DNA of 60,838 nt from Chitinophaga filiformis (GTDB lineage: Bacteria; Bacteroidota; Bacteroidia; Chitinophagales; Chitinophagaceae): contig NZ_JAKIRP010000022.1 of the NCBI RefSeq assembly GCF_021646545.1, positions 1-60,838 of the forward strand. The letters run 5' to 3'. Below the pieces are notes generated by a model. That model had not been told where the DNA came from. It ran no database searches and saw only the letters and a list, made by a program, of their open reading frames with translations. Shown in pieces: positions 27,804 to 38,145 of the stretch. Made by a program: the position numbers and the translations under genes. Each line of letters starts with the position of its first letter. Position 1 is the first letter of the stretch.

Positions 27804-29456
27804 ATGAAAAAGTATAAAACCTATAATTTTCTATACAAGGCAGTGGTCTTATTGCTGCTGCTTGCAGGAGGCGCCGGTACGCAGAACAGGCTGGCAGCGC
27901 AGGGGCAGGTGTCCTGTACCTGTGGCTGTCTGCAGCCATTATTCGATTACCTGATCTCCTCCCACCGGCTTTTTACGGTGGAGTCGGAGCATGTCGTTAT
28001 CTCTTCGCTGATAAGGGATGCGAGGAGGGCAGGCTATAATATATCTTATACCCAGTGTGCCATTTTGTATAAGAACATTAATAAGAACTTCTACGCTATT
28101 ACAACGGACACAGTAGGCACGCTTTACAAGGCCCGGGTAGGGGACTGTGAAGTTTCCTTACAATCGTCTGCCGGGGCTGTCAGATTCGATAGCCTGCGCA
28201 GTGACGCCTGCACGGGTGCGGATGTCGTGACTTACCATAAAGCTGGTGGCAGTGTTAAAGTAGCGCAGCTGGCGATCGGCACCTGTTATACCTGCCTTGT
28301 TGCACCTTCCGGCAGCTGTTACAGCGCGGTGACTGATACAAGCGTTAATCCTTATGTGAGCGGTCTTGCTGGCTCCTGGCGACAGTTGCGGAAGTATACC
28401 ATGTATACTGATCGTAATGAAGTGAATGCTACACAGTCGCTGCATGCAAGAACCGCGGGTACCATTTTCAATTTTACCTATTACTGGAAACTGAACAACA
28501 GGAAGTGGGTGATACAGCCAGACACTGTGAGATGGTTGTGGATGAACGAGACGACGTTGTATAGTCTTAAGGGTATTGAAGTTGAGACCAGAGATCCGCT
28601 TGGCCGGTATAAGTCGGTATTGTTGGGATATGGAAATGCTTTGCCGACAACGATGACGGAAAATGCAAGATACCGGCAGACTGCGTTTGATGGGTTCGAG
28701 GATTATTTCCTGAACGAGGCGGTTTGCGGCAACGGTTGTACGATTCCGAGAAGTTTTGATTTTTCTCCCTATAAGCAATATTTGGATACGACCGAACAAC
28801 ATACCGGGAGGTACAGCCTGAAGGTGGCAGCAGGAAGTGCTTACGGTGTGAGTGCAAATATAACTGCCAGTGATATTGATACTTTCCGGGTCGCTTACAC
28901 CAGGGATAGTAGCAATTGTCCTGATAAGCAGTTAGTGTTGAAAGGCATCGATGCGGGGAAGGATGTATTGTTGCCAACTTTTTCACCGCTGGCGGGAAAA
29001 CGTTTGTTGCTCAGCGCATGGGTCAAAGAAGGACAGGCGTGCAGCGGAAATACTTATACAGCAAATCAGATATGGGTGAAAATAAAACGGGCAACAGATA
29101 GTGTGACGATAACAGCGCTTCCCGATGGCAGCATTATTGAAGGCTGGCAGAGATATGAACGTGCACTGGATGTTCCTGCTGATGCAGTCAGCATTACATT
29201 GTATCTGCAGGCAACAGGATCTGTTCCGGTGTATTTTGATGACATCCGTTTACATCCCTATAACGCTACCATGAAGTCTTTTGTGTATAGTCCTGATAAC
29301 CTTCGCCTGATGGCCGAACTGGATGAAAATAACTATGCCACCATGTATGAGTATGATGACGATGGCACATTGATCCGCCTGAAAAAAGAGACTGAACGGG
29401 GAATTAAAACAATCTCTGAATCCAGGGGCTCTTTATTGAAAGAAGTGCTGCCATAA
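27804..29456 (+). CDS. Secreted 550-residue middle component of the RHS operon
   Basis: I do not recognise a named family. A signal peptide (hydrophobic KAVVLLLLLAGGAG, cleavage near RLAAQG) is followed by a cysteine-rich start (CTCGCLQPL). Residues about 300-490 look like a carbohydrate-binding-type jelly roll (GRYSLKVAAGS ... KRLLLSAWVKEGQ ... VPVYFDDIRLHPYN). The last ~55 residues read as a YD-repeat-like strand pair (MKSFVYSPDNLRLMAELDEN, MYEYDDDGTLIRLKKETERG), the sequence style of RHS proteins. The gene is 26 bp from the 2861-codon RHS gene. It may supply a repeat strand or adaptor for the RHS shell; this is inference from position and tail sequence. Confidence 0.8.
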   Translation: MKKYKTYNFLYKAVVLLLLLAGGAGTQNRLAAQGQVSCTCGCLQPLFDYLISSHRLFTVESEHVVISSLIRDARRAGYNISYTQCAILYKNINKNFYAITTDTVGTLYKARVGDCEVSLQSSAGAVRFDSLRSDACTGADVVTYHKAGGSVKVAQLAIGTCYTCLVAPSGSCYSAVTDTSVNPYVSGLAGSWRQLRKYTMYTDRNEVNATQSLHARTAGTIFNFTYYWKLNNRKWVIQPDTVRWLWMNETTLYSLKGIEVETRDPLGRYKSVLLGYGNALPTTMTENARYRQTAFDGFEDYFLNEAVCGNGCTIPRSFDFSPYKQYLDTTEQHTGRYSLKVAAGSAYGVSANITASDIDTFRVAYTRDSSNCPDKQLVLKGIDAGKDVLLPTFSPLAGKRLLLSAWVKEGQACSGNTYTANQIWVKIKRATDSVTITALPDGSIIEGWQRYERALDVPADAVSITLYLQATGSVPVYFDDIRLHPYNATMKSFVYSPDNLRLMAELDENNYATMYEYDDDGTLIRLKKETERGIKTISESRGSLLKEVLP

Positions 29457-29482
29457 TCATTCATTGTGAAAATAATCAAGAG

Positions 29483-32400
29483 ATGAGAAAAGATTCATTT
29501 TTAATAAAGGCGGGATTGTTGAATAACCCGAAATCGGTCGCGGCGAAGCTAATACAGTTTGTTCTCCCGCTGCTTTTTATACTGATGGTAACAGGCAGTC
29601 AGGCACAAACGGTGACGGTTGCAAGAGATTTGCTGGATGGCAGTAGAGGCGAGCTGGCGAAAGACTCGATCGCTTTCGTGGAAGATACTGCTTATTTTAG
29701 TGCTGTTTTAAGGGATAAGTTGGATACTCCCTATTCAGTAAAGAATGTCATTACATTTAAGATCAACGAATATGCACGCGTGTTACTCCCGGCTACCTTT
29801 ACGGCTTCGGTAAATGTGCGTATTATCTATACTAAGCCGGATCAGGGAATTGATTCTGTGGAGAGGGTAATGAATATCAATTATTCAGATACCAGTGTTT
29901 ATACAGCCAGAAGTAGTGTTGTATTTAACAATGCACATAGGGTAACGGTTAAAATACTGAGCGTAACTACGAATGCGACATCGAATGTGTTGCAGGCGTT
30001 GGTGTTGGAGAATGCGATGGATATACGTTTGGTATATAAGTTGTCCTGCGTGAATGACGGTGTGCAGCGTATCGGGGTTATTTCTCCGGCACCTGCCAAT
30101 ACAGATTCTACGGACGAGATTGGGGTCACATGGCCAGCCATGACCGGTGCAGATGTATACGATCTCGAATGGGCTTACATTGATTCAACAGCATTGCAGA
30201 GCGGAAGATATGGCGAACCGTTAAACCGCAATCTGATATTCCGCAATAATGCAACCCGTGTGACGGTGGCGACGAACTCGTATAATATCCCATTGTTGTA
30301 CAGCGATGGCGGAGTATTGTTTTTCCGGGTGAGGGCTGTGCAGGAAAAGACAGGTATCGGCAGGACAGAGACGCCCTGGAGTTCTTTATACCAGGATGGT
30401 CTTGGACAATATGCTTTCACTGGCCATCAACGTCAGTTAAACTGGCAATCAAAAGTAGAGTTTGCGGAGAATGGAATGAGAAAAGCGGTTGTAAGATATT
30501 ATGATGGTAGTCTCCGCAATCGTCAGACAGTTACAAAGAATAACACTACTAATACGACAGTTGTGGCAGAGACCTATTATGATCATCAGGGTCGTTCTGC
30601 TATAGAGGTGCTTCCGGCGCCGACTATGAGTTCTGTGATGAAATATTCCCGCAACTTTAACCGGACAATCAACGGCGGTGAGTATGACAAGGGAAATTAC
30701 GATACGCTGATCAATGCGGCCGATATACTGACGGCATCTGCGAGTCCGATGTCAAATACTTCCGGCGCCAGCCAGTACTACTCAGGTAATAATCCGGAGA
30801 AGGATAATGGGGCTAATCAATATCTTCCGGATGCCGCTGGATATGCTTTTACTGAAACGTCTTATACGCAGGATAACACAGACCGGGTGAGCCGGAAGAG
30901 CGGAGTAGGACCTGTGCATCGCATTGGTAGTGGGCATGATACAAGATATAGTTACGGTGCACCAGGTGACAATGATCTGGATGCCCTGTTTGGAACCGAA
31001 ATCGGTGTGAAATCCCATTATTTCAAAAATATTGTGCAGGATGCCAATGGACAGTATCATGTCAGTTATATCGACATGTATGGCCGCACGGTAGCCACGG
31101 CGTTATCAGGAGTGCCAGATAGCGCTAACCTTACAGGACTTTCCTACAATCCGCTTATTTCTTATACAGATACGCTGTCAAGGGCGAATAATCGTATAGT
31201 GAAAGATCTGGTAATGGAAAATACGCAGAGCCAGTTGGTTACGCTGCCTGGTAACTATGTCTTTAACTACAAATTGAAAGCCCCGGTGTTGCAACGTACC
31301 GATTGTAATAATAATCCAATTTGTTACAATGGTTTGTTTGACCTGGAGATAAGTATCACTGACGATGCTTCCAATCAAAGACTGGGAGGTAAACCGTTCG
31401 ACACCGTATTACATAATTATACGCCGGGATCAGTTCCTGCCACCTGTGGTGTACCGGATCTGGAGGTTGGATTTACTAAATTTTTACCTGCAGGTACTTA
31501 CCAGATCACCAAACGCCTGAGCGTGAACCGGGAGGCAATGGACTATTACCGAGATAGTGTATATCTGAAGAAACAATTATGCACCACACTTGAACAGTTT
31601 GTGCAGCAACAGCGGGATATCCTCGCGAACGATAGCTCCAGGACCTGTGTGCCGGATTGTAAGACCTGTCGTGACAGTGTCGGCACCTGGGAGGCATTCA
31701 GAAATAATTATCTGGCAAAAGCAGGTGTTTCACCAGTGGATTCAGCTTCTTACAGGGGAGCTGTGTATGCAGCTTACCAGGCGGCGGTTGAGGCCTGTGA
31801 CGTTTTGTGCGAATCCGGTTCTGAGATAGCAGGTATCAGAAATGCCATGTTGCTGGATGTATCCGGGGCTTATGGACAGTATGCCAATCCGGCGGACACA
31901 CTAAATATCTATTCCATATTCTACCATGTGGATGAAAGAGTGGTGGCGCCATACAGAAGGGATTCTGTTGTGTATTATGATGAACTGGGCCGCAGAGATA
32001 CAGTATATGATGAGATCAGTGATACCTATGTAATACCGCAGTTACTGAATCCTGAACAGTTTGCAGCTAAGTTCAAGGCGTCATGGGCCGAGGCATTACT
32101 GAAGTTTCATCCGGAGTACTATAAGCTACTGGAGATGCAGAAGTATGCCGATAGCTATTTGTGGGACAAGACATTTGAGGGGGTAGATACCTATGCGGAG
32201 GCGAAAGAAATGGGTTATCTGAATCCGACTGCGAATAACAGTTATATTTTTCCTGCAGTAACAGGCAATAAAGATCCGCTTGCTGCAACAGCAAAAGATG
32301 GATTAGAGAAAGCGCTCAGTAATTTTAATGGCGGCAGTGGCGCCAGTTTGTTGTCTATGTGGAGCATGGCAACAGTGAGTGTGAAGTGTTCCCGTAACAG

Positions 32401-35400
32401 TGTTAACTGTTATCAGCAATACAATACGGCAGACAAAGCTTTCAATGAAGCCGTGATGTGTAAGGGCGATCTTGATATGTCCTGGAGGGCTTTCCGCCAG
32501 ATGTACCTGACTACCAAGCATAACATCATCAATGACAGGATCAATAATGTTATCTACCCTGGTTATCCGAAGGTAACATCTGCTCAGCTGAGCGCTGCGG
32601 GCAATCAGCCTAATTTTTATGTGGTAAACGAGGCATTGAGTGAAAATGGAGGTGGGTTCCTGGGAAATAATGCTGATACAACGGTATTGAAAGACTCTGT
32701 CAATGCACAGCTGGAACGGTCTTATGACGAAAATTGCAGGAGCTATGTACAGGCATGGGTGAAACAACTGGCTCCGTGCAAGTATAGCCAGCAGGTACTT
32801 GATAGCATTATTATACCAAAATTGCTGGCGGTTTGTAAGGAAGGGTCTGATATGGACCATCCTTACGGTGCGAGCTCAGTTAAGCCATCCAGTGAGAGTT
32901 ACTACAGAAGTTTCAGTGAAGTATTGAATACATATAATGCCCAGGCAGGTATTATAGATCCGCTGAACTGTAATGGCTATCTTATTACATTGCCGGCGCC
33001 GTATGACAAACAGTCGGCTTATACGAACAAACCGACTTATACTGCGCCTACTGATTGTGAATGTAATCAGCTCAGAATATTAAATATTGAATACCAGTCC
33101 TACAAGAAGCCATCAGATATAACGCTGGCCACTTACCTGAACCGTACAAGGGGGACTTCTCTGTCCGAAGTGCAGGTGCAGCAATTGCTGGGTGCCTGTA
33201 ATGTACCGGGAACCAACACCTGTACGTACTTTGAGGAACCGCTGGTGGTCCCAACTATCATGCAATGTAACATAGCAGCGCCGTGTGCGAGCTGCGAGGT
33301 GGTGGGAAATAGTTACAGCCGTTTTCAGGCAACATATCCCGGCATAACACCGCTGCGCGAAGAGCCGGATTCCCTGCAGCAAAGGAAGAATGAGCTGTTT
33401 GTGAATTTCATGAATAATCAGCTGGGAATGAATAAGCAGTTGTGGGAATACATGGAATTTATGGATACCTGTCAGCTTTATCCATTTAAAGACAGCATTG
33501 TTTGCAGCGGAGGTAAACCGTTGATTCATAGTTATACGACAGGAAATGTTGACACGATCTACGATGTTATCCGCACCCCGGATAATGGGTTCATGCTGGC
33601 AGGGGCTACACCTATCGCGGCCAATAATAAGAATGCATATCTTATCAGGACGAATAGTAAGGGCGAGGTGCTCTGGTCTAAACATTACGGCAGTTTTGGA
33701 AATGACAATTTTGCCAGGATCAAGCCTACATCCGATGGCGGATATATAGCGATCGGTACCATTGCGGCTTACGCTGCGGCAAGAGATGCGATGATCGTTA
33801 AACTGACAGCACAGGGCGATGTAACCTGGAGCAAACGTGTCGGCCTTAATACAACCTGGGGAGAGACGGGCGCTGAAATTCTGCAGACAAGTGATGGGGG
33901 ATACGCATATGTAGCACGATATAATCTTGCAGATGGTGTTGCAGATTTTCTTGTTGGATCACTTAAGCCTGACGGAACCTTTAACTGGCTCAAGCGTTTT
34001 GGTGAGGGCAGCGGAGATGAAGGCTATTCGATGGTGGAGAATAAAGATACACTGGTGATAGCTGGATGTTCATGGGTGACTTCAGTATCAGTAGGGCAGT
34101 TTGATGGCTGGATATTGAAAGTGGACAAGAAAACAGGGCAACGGTTGAGTGTCTATTGGTATGACATTGGCCAGCCGACAAAGACAATCACGAACTTTTC
34201 TAATTATCTCCATAAAGTAAAGGATGGGTATATAGTTAGTTATTCTGCCGGAGACGCCGGAGGTATAAAACAAAGTGTATTGAGTTTAACCGAGAATGGC
34301 AGGATAAAATATGCTAAACAGTTCTCCCGTCCGCTGAGTCAATCTGTCTATCAGTGGATGCCGACGGCAGTAGGCTCGGATGGTAGCATTATAGCAGCCC
34401 AGAATATACTGTCTTCCAATAATAATGGCATTGTGTGGGAGAAAGTCAATGAAGATGGAACTCTTCGCTGGTCTGATATGCTCAGGTTGGATAGTTCTGT
34501 TCTCTTTACAAAGCTTATAGAGAATGCAGATGGCGGATTTGTGGGAGTTGGTACATATGGACGGAGCTCAATGATGGTTTTCACACCACCTTATGCACCG
34601 ATGGGATGTAACGATAGTTTGATCAATGTTACTTTTGATCCTGTTGGGGTAAGGTTTAATCCTGATACTATCATGGTGTGGGATGTCGTCATCAAGGACA
34701 CTGCGGTGAAAGTATTTACGCTTACAGGCAATGCGATAGCACCGGTACATAGAGTGTTTAACTGTGTGGGGGCTGACAGTTGCTTCCGTATGAGTAAAGG
34801 CCCCTTACTTTGTGGTAATACTAAACCGGTATTTGAGGAGGTTGATGTCAACGAGGTAAACAACTGTTCTGATAATGAGTTTTTTGCAGTGAGTAAGGGA
34901 ACCGAGTTGTTTAATGCATACAGAGATTCTCTAAAGGCCGGTTTCAACAAGGCATACATAGATAGTTGCATGAATGCCGGATTGAGGGAGCTCTTTACAG
35001 TTTCCTATACCACGTCGGAATATCATTATACATTGTACTATTATGACCGCGCGGGATCTTTGGTGAAGACAGTGCCACCGGCGGGTGTTGTGGTAAACCG
35101 CACACCAACCTGGTTAAATGCTGTGAAGGCTGCCAGAGCAAGGGGCCTGGAGCAGCTGCCGGCTCATACCATGGTGACAAATTACAGGTATAATACCTTA
35201 AACCAGGTAACAACCAAGTTGACGCCAGATATCACTGCGGCTTTGCGCTATGCTTATGACAGGGTTGGTAGATTGGTTGCAGCGCAGCCTGTAATATCAA
35301 CCACCAGCATTTATACTATTTATGATAACCTGGGACGCATTACGCAGACTGGCGCTACATCCGGCTCAATATCAAATAGTACCAGCCGTAACCCGTATAC

Positions 35401-38068
35401 CCTGGCACAGTGGTATGCCAATATGCTGAGGACGGAAGTTATTGCTACCACCTATGACGAGCCTTATACGCCTTTATCAGGAGCAGTGATCAGCCAGCGT
35501 AACCTGAGAAACCGCGTATCCTGGTCGGGTGTATTTTCAGGTACTGCAGCTGTAAATACCGGGGCTTATACTTTTGGAACCTTCTATAGTTATGATGCAT
35601 ACGGTAATGTAGATACCCTGGTACAGGATTTTAAAACGGGAGGAATGGCAGAGGGTAATAACCGTTGGAAGAAAATGGTATATCAGTATGACCTGCTTAG
35701 CGGAAAAGTCAAACATGTGGCTTATCAGCCAGGTGCACGGGATGCGTTATATCACCGTTTTACCTATGATGCGAATAATAAGCTGACAAATGTAGAAACC
35801 AGCAGGGATAGCATTAACTGGGACAGGGACGCCTACTATCAGTATTATAAATATGGTCCGCTTGCAAGAACGGTGATAGGACAGCAGCAGGTACAAGGGA
35901 TAGATTATACTTACACGCTGCAGGGTTGGTTGAAGGGAATTAACAGTACAGCAGATACTTCCATATTTGATATGGGAGGAGATGGTGCCGGTACAAGCGC
36001 TGTTGCCAAAGATGTATATGGTCTGGCGTTGCACTATTATGGTGCGAGGGACTATAAACCTATAGGTAGTACTGTCCATCCTTTTGCAGATCCGGGCAAC
36101 ATTGGTGGTTACTTTAAACCATTATTTAACGGAAATATTGCCGGTATCAGTCAGCATATATCATCCATTGGTACGCCGTTGATGTATAATTATACGTATG
36201 ATGTGCTGAATAGGATAGCCAGTATGCAGGCTGTAAAAGGACTGGATAAGGCTAATAATAGCTGGACGCCTGTTGTGTTGCCGGACTTTAAGGAGGAGGT
36301 GTCCTATGATCCGAATGGTAACATCAGGACATATCTCCGCAGAGGAAATAATACATTTGCAGGGAAACCGCTGGCAATGGATAGCCTTATCTATAACTAC
36401 ACCAGTGGAACTAATAAGCTGTTATACATTTTTGATGGCGTGGACGCAGGCAACTACCCGAATGACATAGACAACCAGGTAACCAATAACTATAACTATA
36501 CAGGGGGAGGTCAGTTGAATATCGACAGGGCAGCGGGGATAACGAGCATACAATGGACTGGATATGATAAGATCAAGGTCATAAGCTCAGCAAGTGGGCC
36601 AACCAATTATTCCTATGATATTTCTAATAAGCGTATCAGTAAAACCTTCAAAGGTATACAGACCTGGTATGTTCGTGATGCCTCCGGGAATGTAATGAGT
36701 GTGTACGTGAAGGGCGACAGTTCTTTAAATGGTGGGCTGCTTACTCAGACAGAGGCTCATTTATATGGAGATGGCAGACTGGGGATCAACGAGCTGAGTA
36801 CCGATGTTCAAAGTGCAGCGCCGCAGAATAATATTGATCTCCCTGGTTTGGGATATGCAACTGAGGTAGCCTTTGTCAGAGGCAGGAAGATGTTTGAGCT
36901 GGGCAATCACCTGGACAATGTATTGGCAACAGTATCTGATAGAAGAATAGGTGTATCAAGGGATGGTAGTACGATCGATCATTATGAAGCTAACCTGGTT
37001 TCAGCGCAGGATTATTATCCTTTCGGTATGCAGATGCCGGGAAGAGGCTTTGCAAGTAATAACTACAGGTATGGATTTAACGGTAAGGAAAATGACAATG
37101 ATGTGAAGGGGGACGGAAATCAGCAGGACTATGGTATGAGGATCTATGATACCAGAATAGGCAGGTTCCTGAGTATGGACCCGCTGGCTCCGACGTATCC
37201 GGAACTGACACCTTACCAGTTTGCAAGTAATAAGCCTATCAATTCAATTGATCTGGACGGTCTGGAAACCTGGGAATTAACTACTCCGCTGTTCAAGTTG
37301 CATGCAGCCCTGGAAATTTCAAATACAAAAACAGCGCTCTACATACAGCAGCAAAGGGCGATAGAGCAGGAGAGAATCAATGCCATGTTTGAAGAATCCG
37401 CGAGAAATCCGAAAATAGCGAAAACGGATGATTGTATCAGATGCCAGGAGATTATCAACGCGCATTACGAGGGCTTGCGTATGGAAGAAACGAATTCGAA
37501 CCTCGATCCGATAGCACAAGGAGGCGCCGGTTTCGGTCGTGGTCTTGTAAGAGACCCGTTCTTCCAGGTTTCCAGCGGTTATGTGCTGGGAAGCGGTCTT
37601 GGATTTTTAATGCCACGTATTGACCCCAAGGTAACATGGCTATCGTTTGGGATTAAATCCAGTGTAGACGTTCTCGGTCAGACAATTGCAAACGGCAGTA
37701 TCTGGAAAACGGATGTGTTTGACGCAACGCTTGCTGGCCTTACAATGCCAATGACCGCCCATGCACTCGGTTCGATACTCGATGTGAAACCATTTGATAA
37801 GGACAAGATCGGACTTACGTTCTATAATAAGTCACTCTTGTCAACAGGAATTGATTTTGGTGTTAAAGTCGCATTTGGCGGAAGTAAATACGGCTTGGGA
37901 GGCTGGTCTAAAGCAAAACTTGCCAATTCATTGGGATTCAAATCGGCATTTCTTACCAAAGCGGTAGGCGAGGGCTTAGCGGAAACCTACAGGCAACTAG
38001 CTAATTTCCCGGTAAGTGCAACAGGTAAGATAGCAAGAAAGACGATAAAGAAAAAAACAGATAAGTAA
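29483..38068 (+). CDS. Giant RHS core protein with beta-propeller insert and variable C-terminal tail
   Basis: The 2861-residue protein has an N-terminal signal (hydrophobic FVLPLLFILMVTGSQAQT). A fibronectin-like domain is visible at about 195-315 (ISPAPANTDSTDEIGVTWPA). After it comes the DUF6443-like start of the YD part (VRYYDGSLRNRQTVTK, ETYYDHQGRSAIEVLPAP), then a long Cys-containing region. Residues about 1342-1703 carry repeated blades of the form TPDNGFMLAG / TSDGGYIAIG / TSDGGYAYVA / GEVLWSKHYG, a beta-propeller. YD repeats continue from about 1895. The RHS-associated core (YGFNGKENDNDVKG, DYGMRIYDTRIGRFLSMDPL, YQFASNKPINSIDLDGLE) ends near 2595. The final ~265 residues are a unique, Gly-rich tail with no recognised fold, the position where RHS toxins carry their effector domain. 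Followed by a bidirectional terminator. Confidence 0.9.
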   Translation: MRKDSFLIKAGLLNNPKSVAAKLIQFVLPLLFILMVTGSQAQTVTVARDLLDGSRGELAKDSIAFVEDTAYFSAVLRDKLDTPYSVKNVITFKINEYARVLLPATFTASVNVRIIYTKPDQGIDSVERVMNINYSDTSVYTARSSVVFNNAHRVTVKILSVTTNATSNVLQALVLENAMDIRLVYKLSCVNDGVQRIGVISPAPANTDSTDEIGVTWPAMTGADVYDLEWAYIDSTALQSGRYGEPLNRNLIFRNNATRVTVATNSYNIPLLYSDGGVLFFRVRAVQEKTGIGRTETPWSSLYQDGLGQYAFTGHQRQLNWQSKVEFAENGMRKAVVRYYDGSLRNRQTVTKNNTTNTTVVAETYYDHQGRSAIEVLPAPTMSSVMKYSRNFNRTINGGEYDKGNYDTLINAADILTASASPMSNTSGASQYYSGNNPEKDNGANQYLPDAAGYAFTETSYTQDNTDRVSRKSGVGPVHRIGSGHDTRYSYGAPGDNDLDALFGTEIGVKSHYFKNIVQDANGQYHVSYIDMYGRTVATALSGVPDSANLTGLSYNPLISYTDTLSRANNRIVKDLVMENTQSQLVTLPGNYVFNYKLKAPVLQRTDCNNNPICYNGLFDLEISITDDASNQRLGGKPFDTVLHNYTPGSVPATCGVPDLEVGFTKFLPAGTYQITKRLSVNREAMDYYRDSVYLKKQLCTTLEQFVQQQRDILANDSSRTCVPDCKTCRDSVGTWEAFRNNYLAKAGVSPVDSASYRGAVYAAYQAAVEACDVLCESGSEIAGIRNAMLLDVSGAYGQYANPADTLNIYSIFYHVDERVVAPYRRDSVVYYDELGRRDTVYDEISDTYVIPQLLNPEQFAAKFKASWAEALLKFHPEYYKLLEMQKYADSYLWDKTFEGVDTYAEAKEMGYLNPTANNSYIFPAVTGNKDPLAATAKDGLEKALSNFNGGSGASLLSMWSMATVSVKCSRNSVNCYQQYNTADKAFNEAVMCKGDLDMSWRAFRQMYLTTKHNIINDRINNVIYPGYPKVTSAQLSAAGNQPNFYVVNEALSENGGGFLGNNADTTVLKDSVNAQLERSYDENCRSYVQAWVKQLAPCKYSQQVLDSIIIPKLLAVCKEGSDMDHPYGASSVKPSSESYYRSFSEVLNTYNAQAGIIDPLNCNGYLITLPAPYDKQSAYTNKPTYTAPTDCECNQLRILNIEYQSYKKPSDITLATYLNRTRGTSLSEVQVQQLLGACNVPGTNTCTYFEEPLVVPTIMQCNIAAPCASCEVVGNSYSRFQATYPGITPLREEPDSLQQRKNELFVNFMNNQLGMNKQLWEYMEFMDTCQLYPFKDSIVCSGGKPLIHSYTTGNVDTIYDVIRTPDNGFMLAGATPIAANNKNAYLIRTNSKGEVLWSKHYGSFGNDNFARIKPTSDGGYIAIGTIAAYAAARDAMIVKLTAQGDVTWSKRVGLNTTWGETGAEILQTSDGGYAYVARYNLADGVADFLVGSLKPDGTFNWLKRFGEGSGDEGYSMVENKDTLVIAGCSWVTSVSVGQFDGWILKVDKKTGQRLSVYWYDIGQPTKTITNFSNYLHKVKDGYIVSYSAGDAGGIKQSVLSLTENGRIKYAKQFSRPLSQSVYQWMPTAVGSDGSIIAAQNILSSNNNGIVWEKVNEDGTLRWSDMLRLDSSVLFTKLIENADGGFVGVGTYGRSSMMVFTPPYAPMGCNDSLINVTFDPVGVRFNPDTIMVWDVVIKDTAVKVFTLTGNAIAPVHRVFNCVGADSCFRMSKGPLLCGNTKPVFEEVDVNEVNNCSDNEFFAVSKGTELFNAYRDSLKAGFNKAYIDSCMNAGLRELFTVSYTTSEYHYTLYYYDRAGSLVKTVPPAGVVVNRTPTWLNAVKAARARGLEQLPAHTMVTNYRYNTLNQVTTKLTPDITAALRYAYDRVGRLVAAQPVISTTSIYTIYDNLGRITQTGATSGSISNSTSRNPYTLAQWYANMLRTEVIATTYDEPYTPLSGAVISQRNLRNRVSWSGVFSGTAAVNTGAYTFGTFYSYDAYGNVDTLVQDFKTGGMAEGNNRWKKMVYQYDLLSGKVKHVAYQPGARDALYHRFTYDANNKLTNVETSRDSINWDRDAYYQYYKYGPLARTVIGQQQVQGIDYTYTLQGWLKGINSTADTSIFDMGGDGAGTSAVAKDVYGLALHYYGARDYKPIGSTVHPFADPGNIGGYFKPLFNGNIAGISQHISSIGTPLMYNYTYDVLNRIASMQAVKGLDKANNSWTPVVLPDFKEEVSYDPNGNIRTYLRRGNNTFAGKPLAMDSLIYNYTSGTNKLLYIFDGVDAGNYPNDIDNQVTNNYNYTGGGQLNIDRAAGITSIQWTGYDKIKVISSASGPTNYSYDISNKRISKTFKGIQTWYVRDASGNVMSVYVKGDSSLNGGLLTQTEAHLYGDGRLGINELSTDVQSAAPQNNIDLPGLGYATEVAFVRGRKMFELGNHLDNVLATVSDRRIGVSRDGSTIDHYEANLVSAQDYYPFGMQMPGRGFASNNYRYGFNGKENDNDVKGDGNQQDYGMRIYDTRIGRFLSMDPLAPTYPELTPYQFASNKPINSIDLDGLETWELTTPLFKLHAALEISNTKTALYIQQQRAIEQERINAMFEESARNPKIAKTDDCIRCQEIINAHYEGLRMEETNSNLDPIAQGGAGFGRGLVRDPFFQVSSGYVLGSGLGFLMPRIDPKVTWLSFGIKSSVDVLGQTIANGSIWKTDVFDATLAGLTMPMTAHALGSILDVKPFDKDKIGLTFYNKSLLSTGIDFGVKVAFGGSKYGLGGWSKAKLANSLGFKSAFLTKAVGEGLAETYRQLANFPVSATGKIARKTIKKKTDK

Positions 38069-38087
38069 GATCAGCAGGTAGTAATTT

Positions 38088-38129
38088 TTTAGCCCCCTGG
38101 TGTTTGTGTTAAAACATCAGGGGGCTAAA
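38088..38129. terminator. Bidirectional terminator after the RHS operon
   Basis: An 18-bp stem with one G-T pair (38088-38105 with 38112-38129, 6-nt loop) is preceded by T6 and followed by ATTATATTTATT. It separates the convergent RHS gene and the small membrane protein gene. Confidence 0.9.
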
Positions 38130-38145
38130 TTATATTTATTGAATA

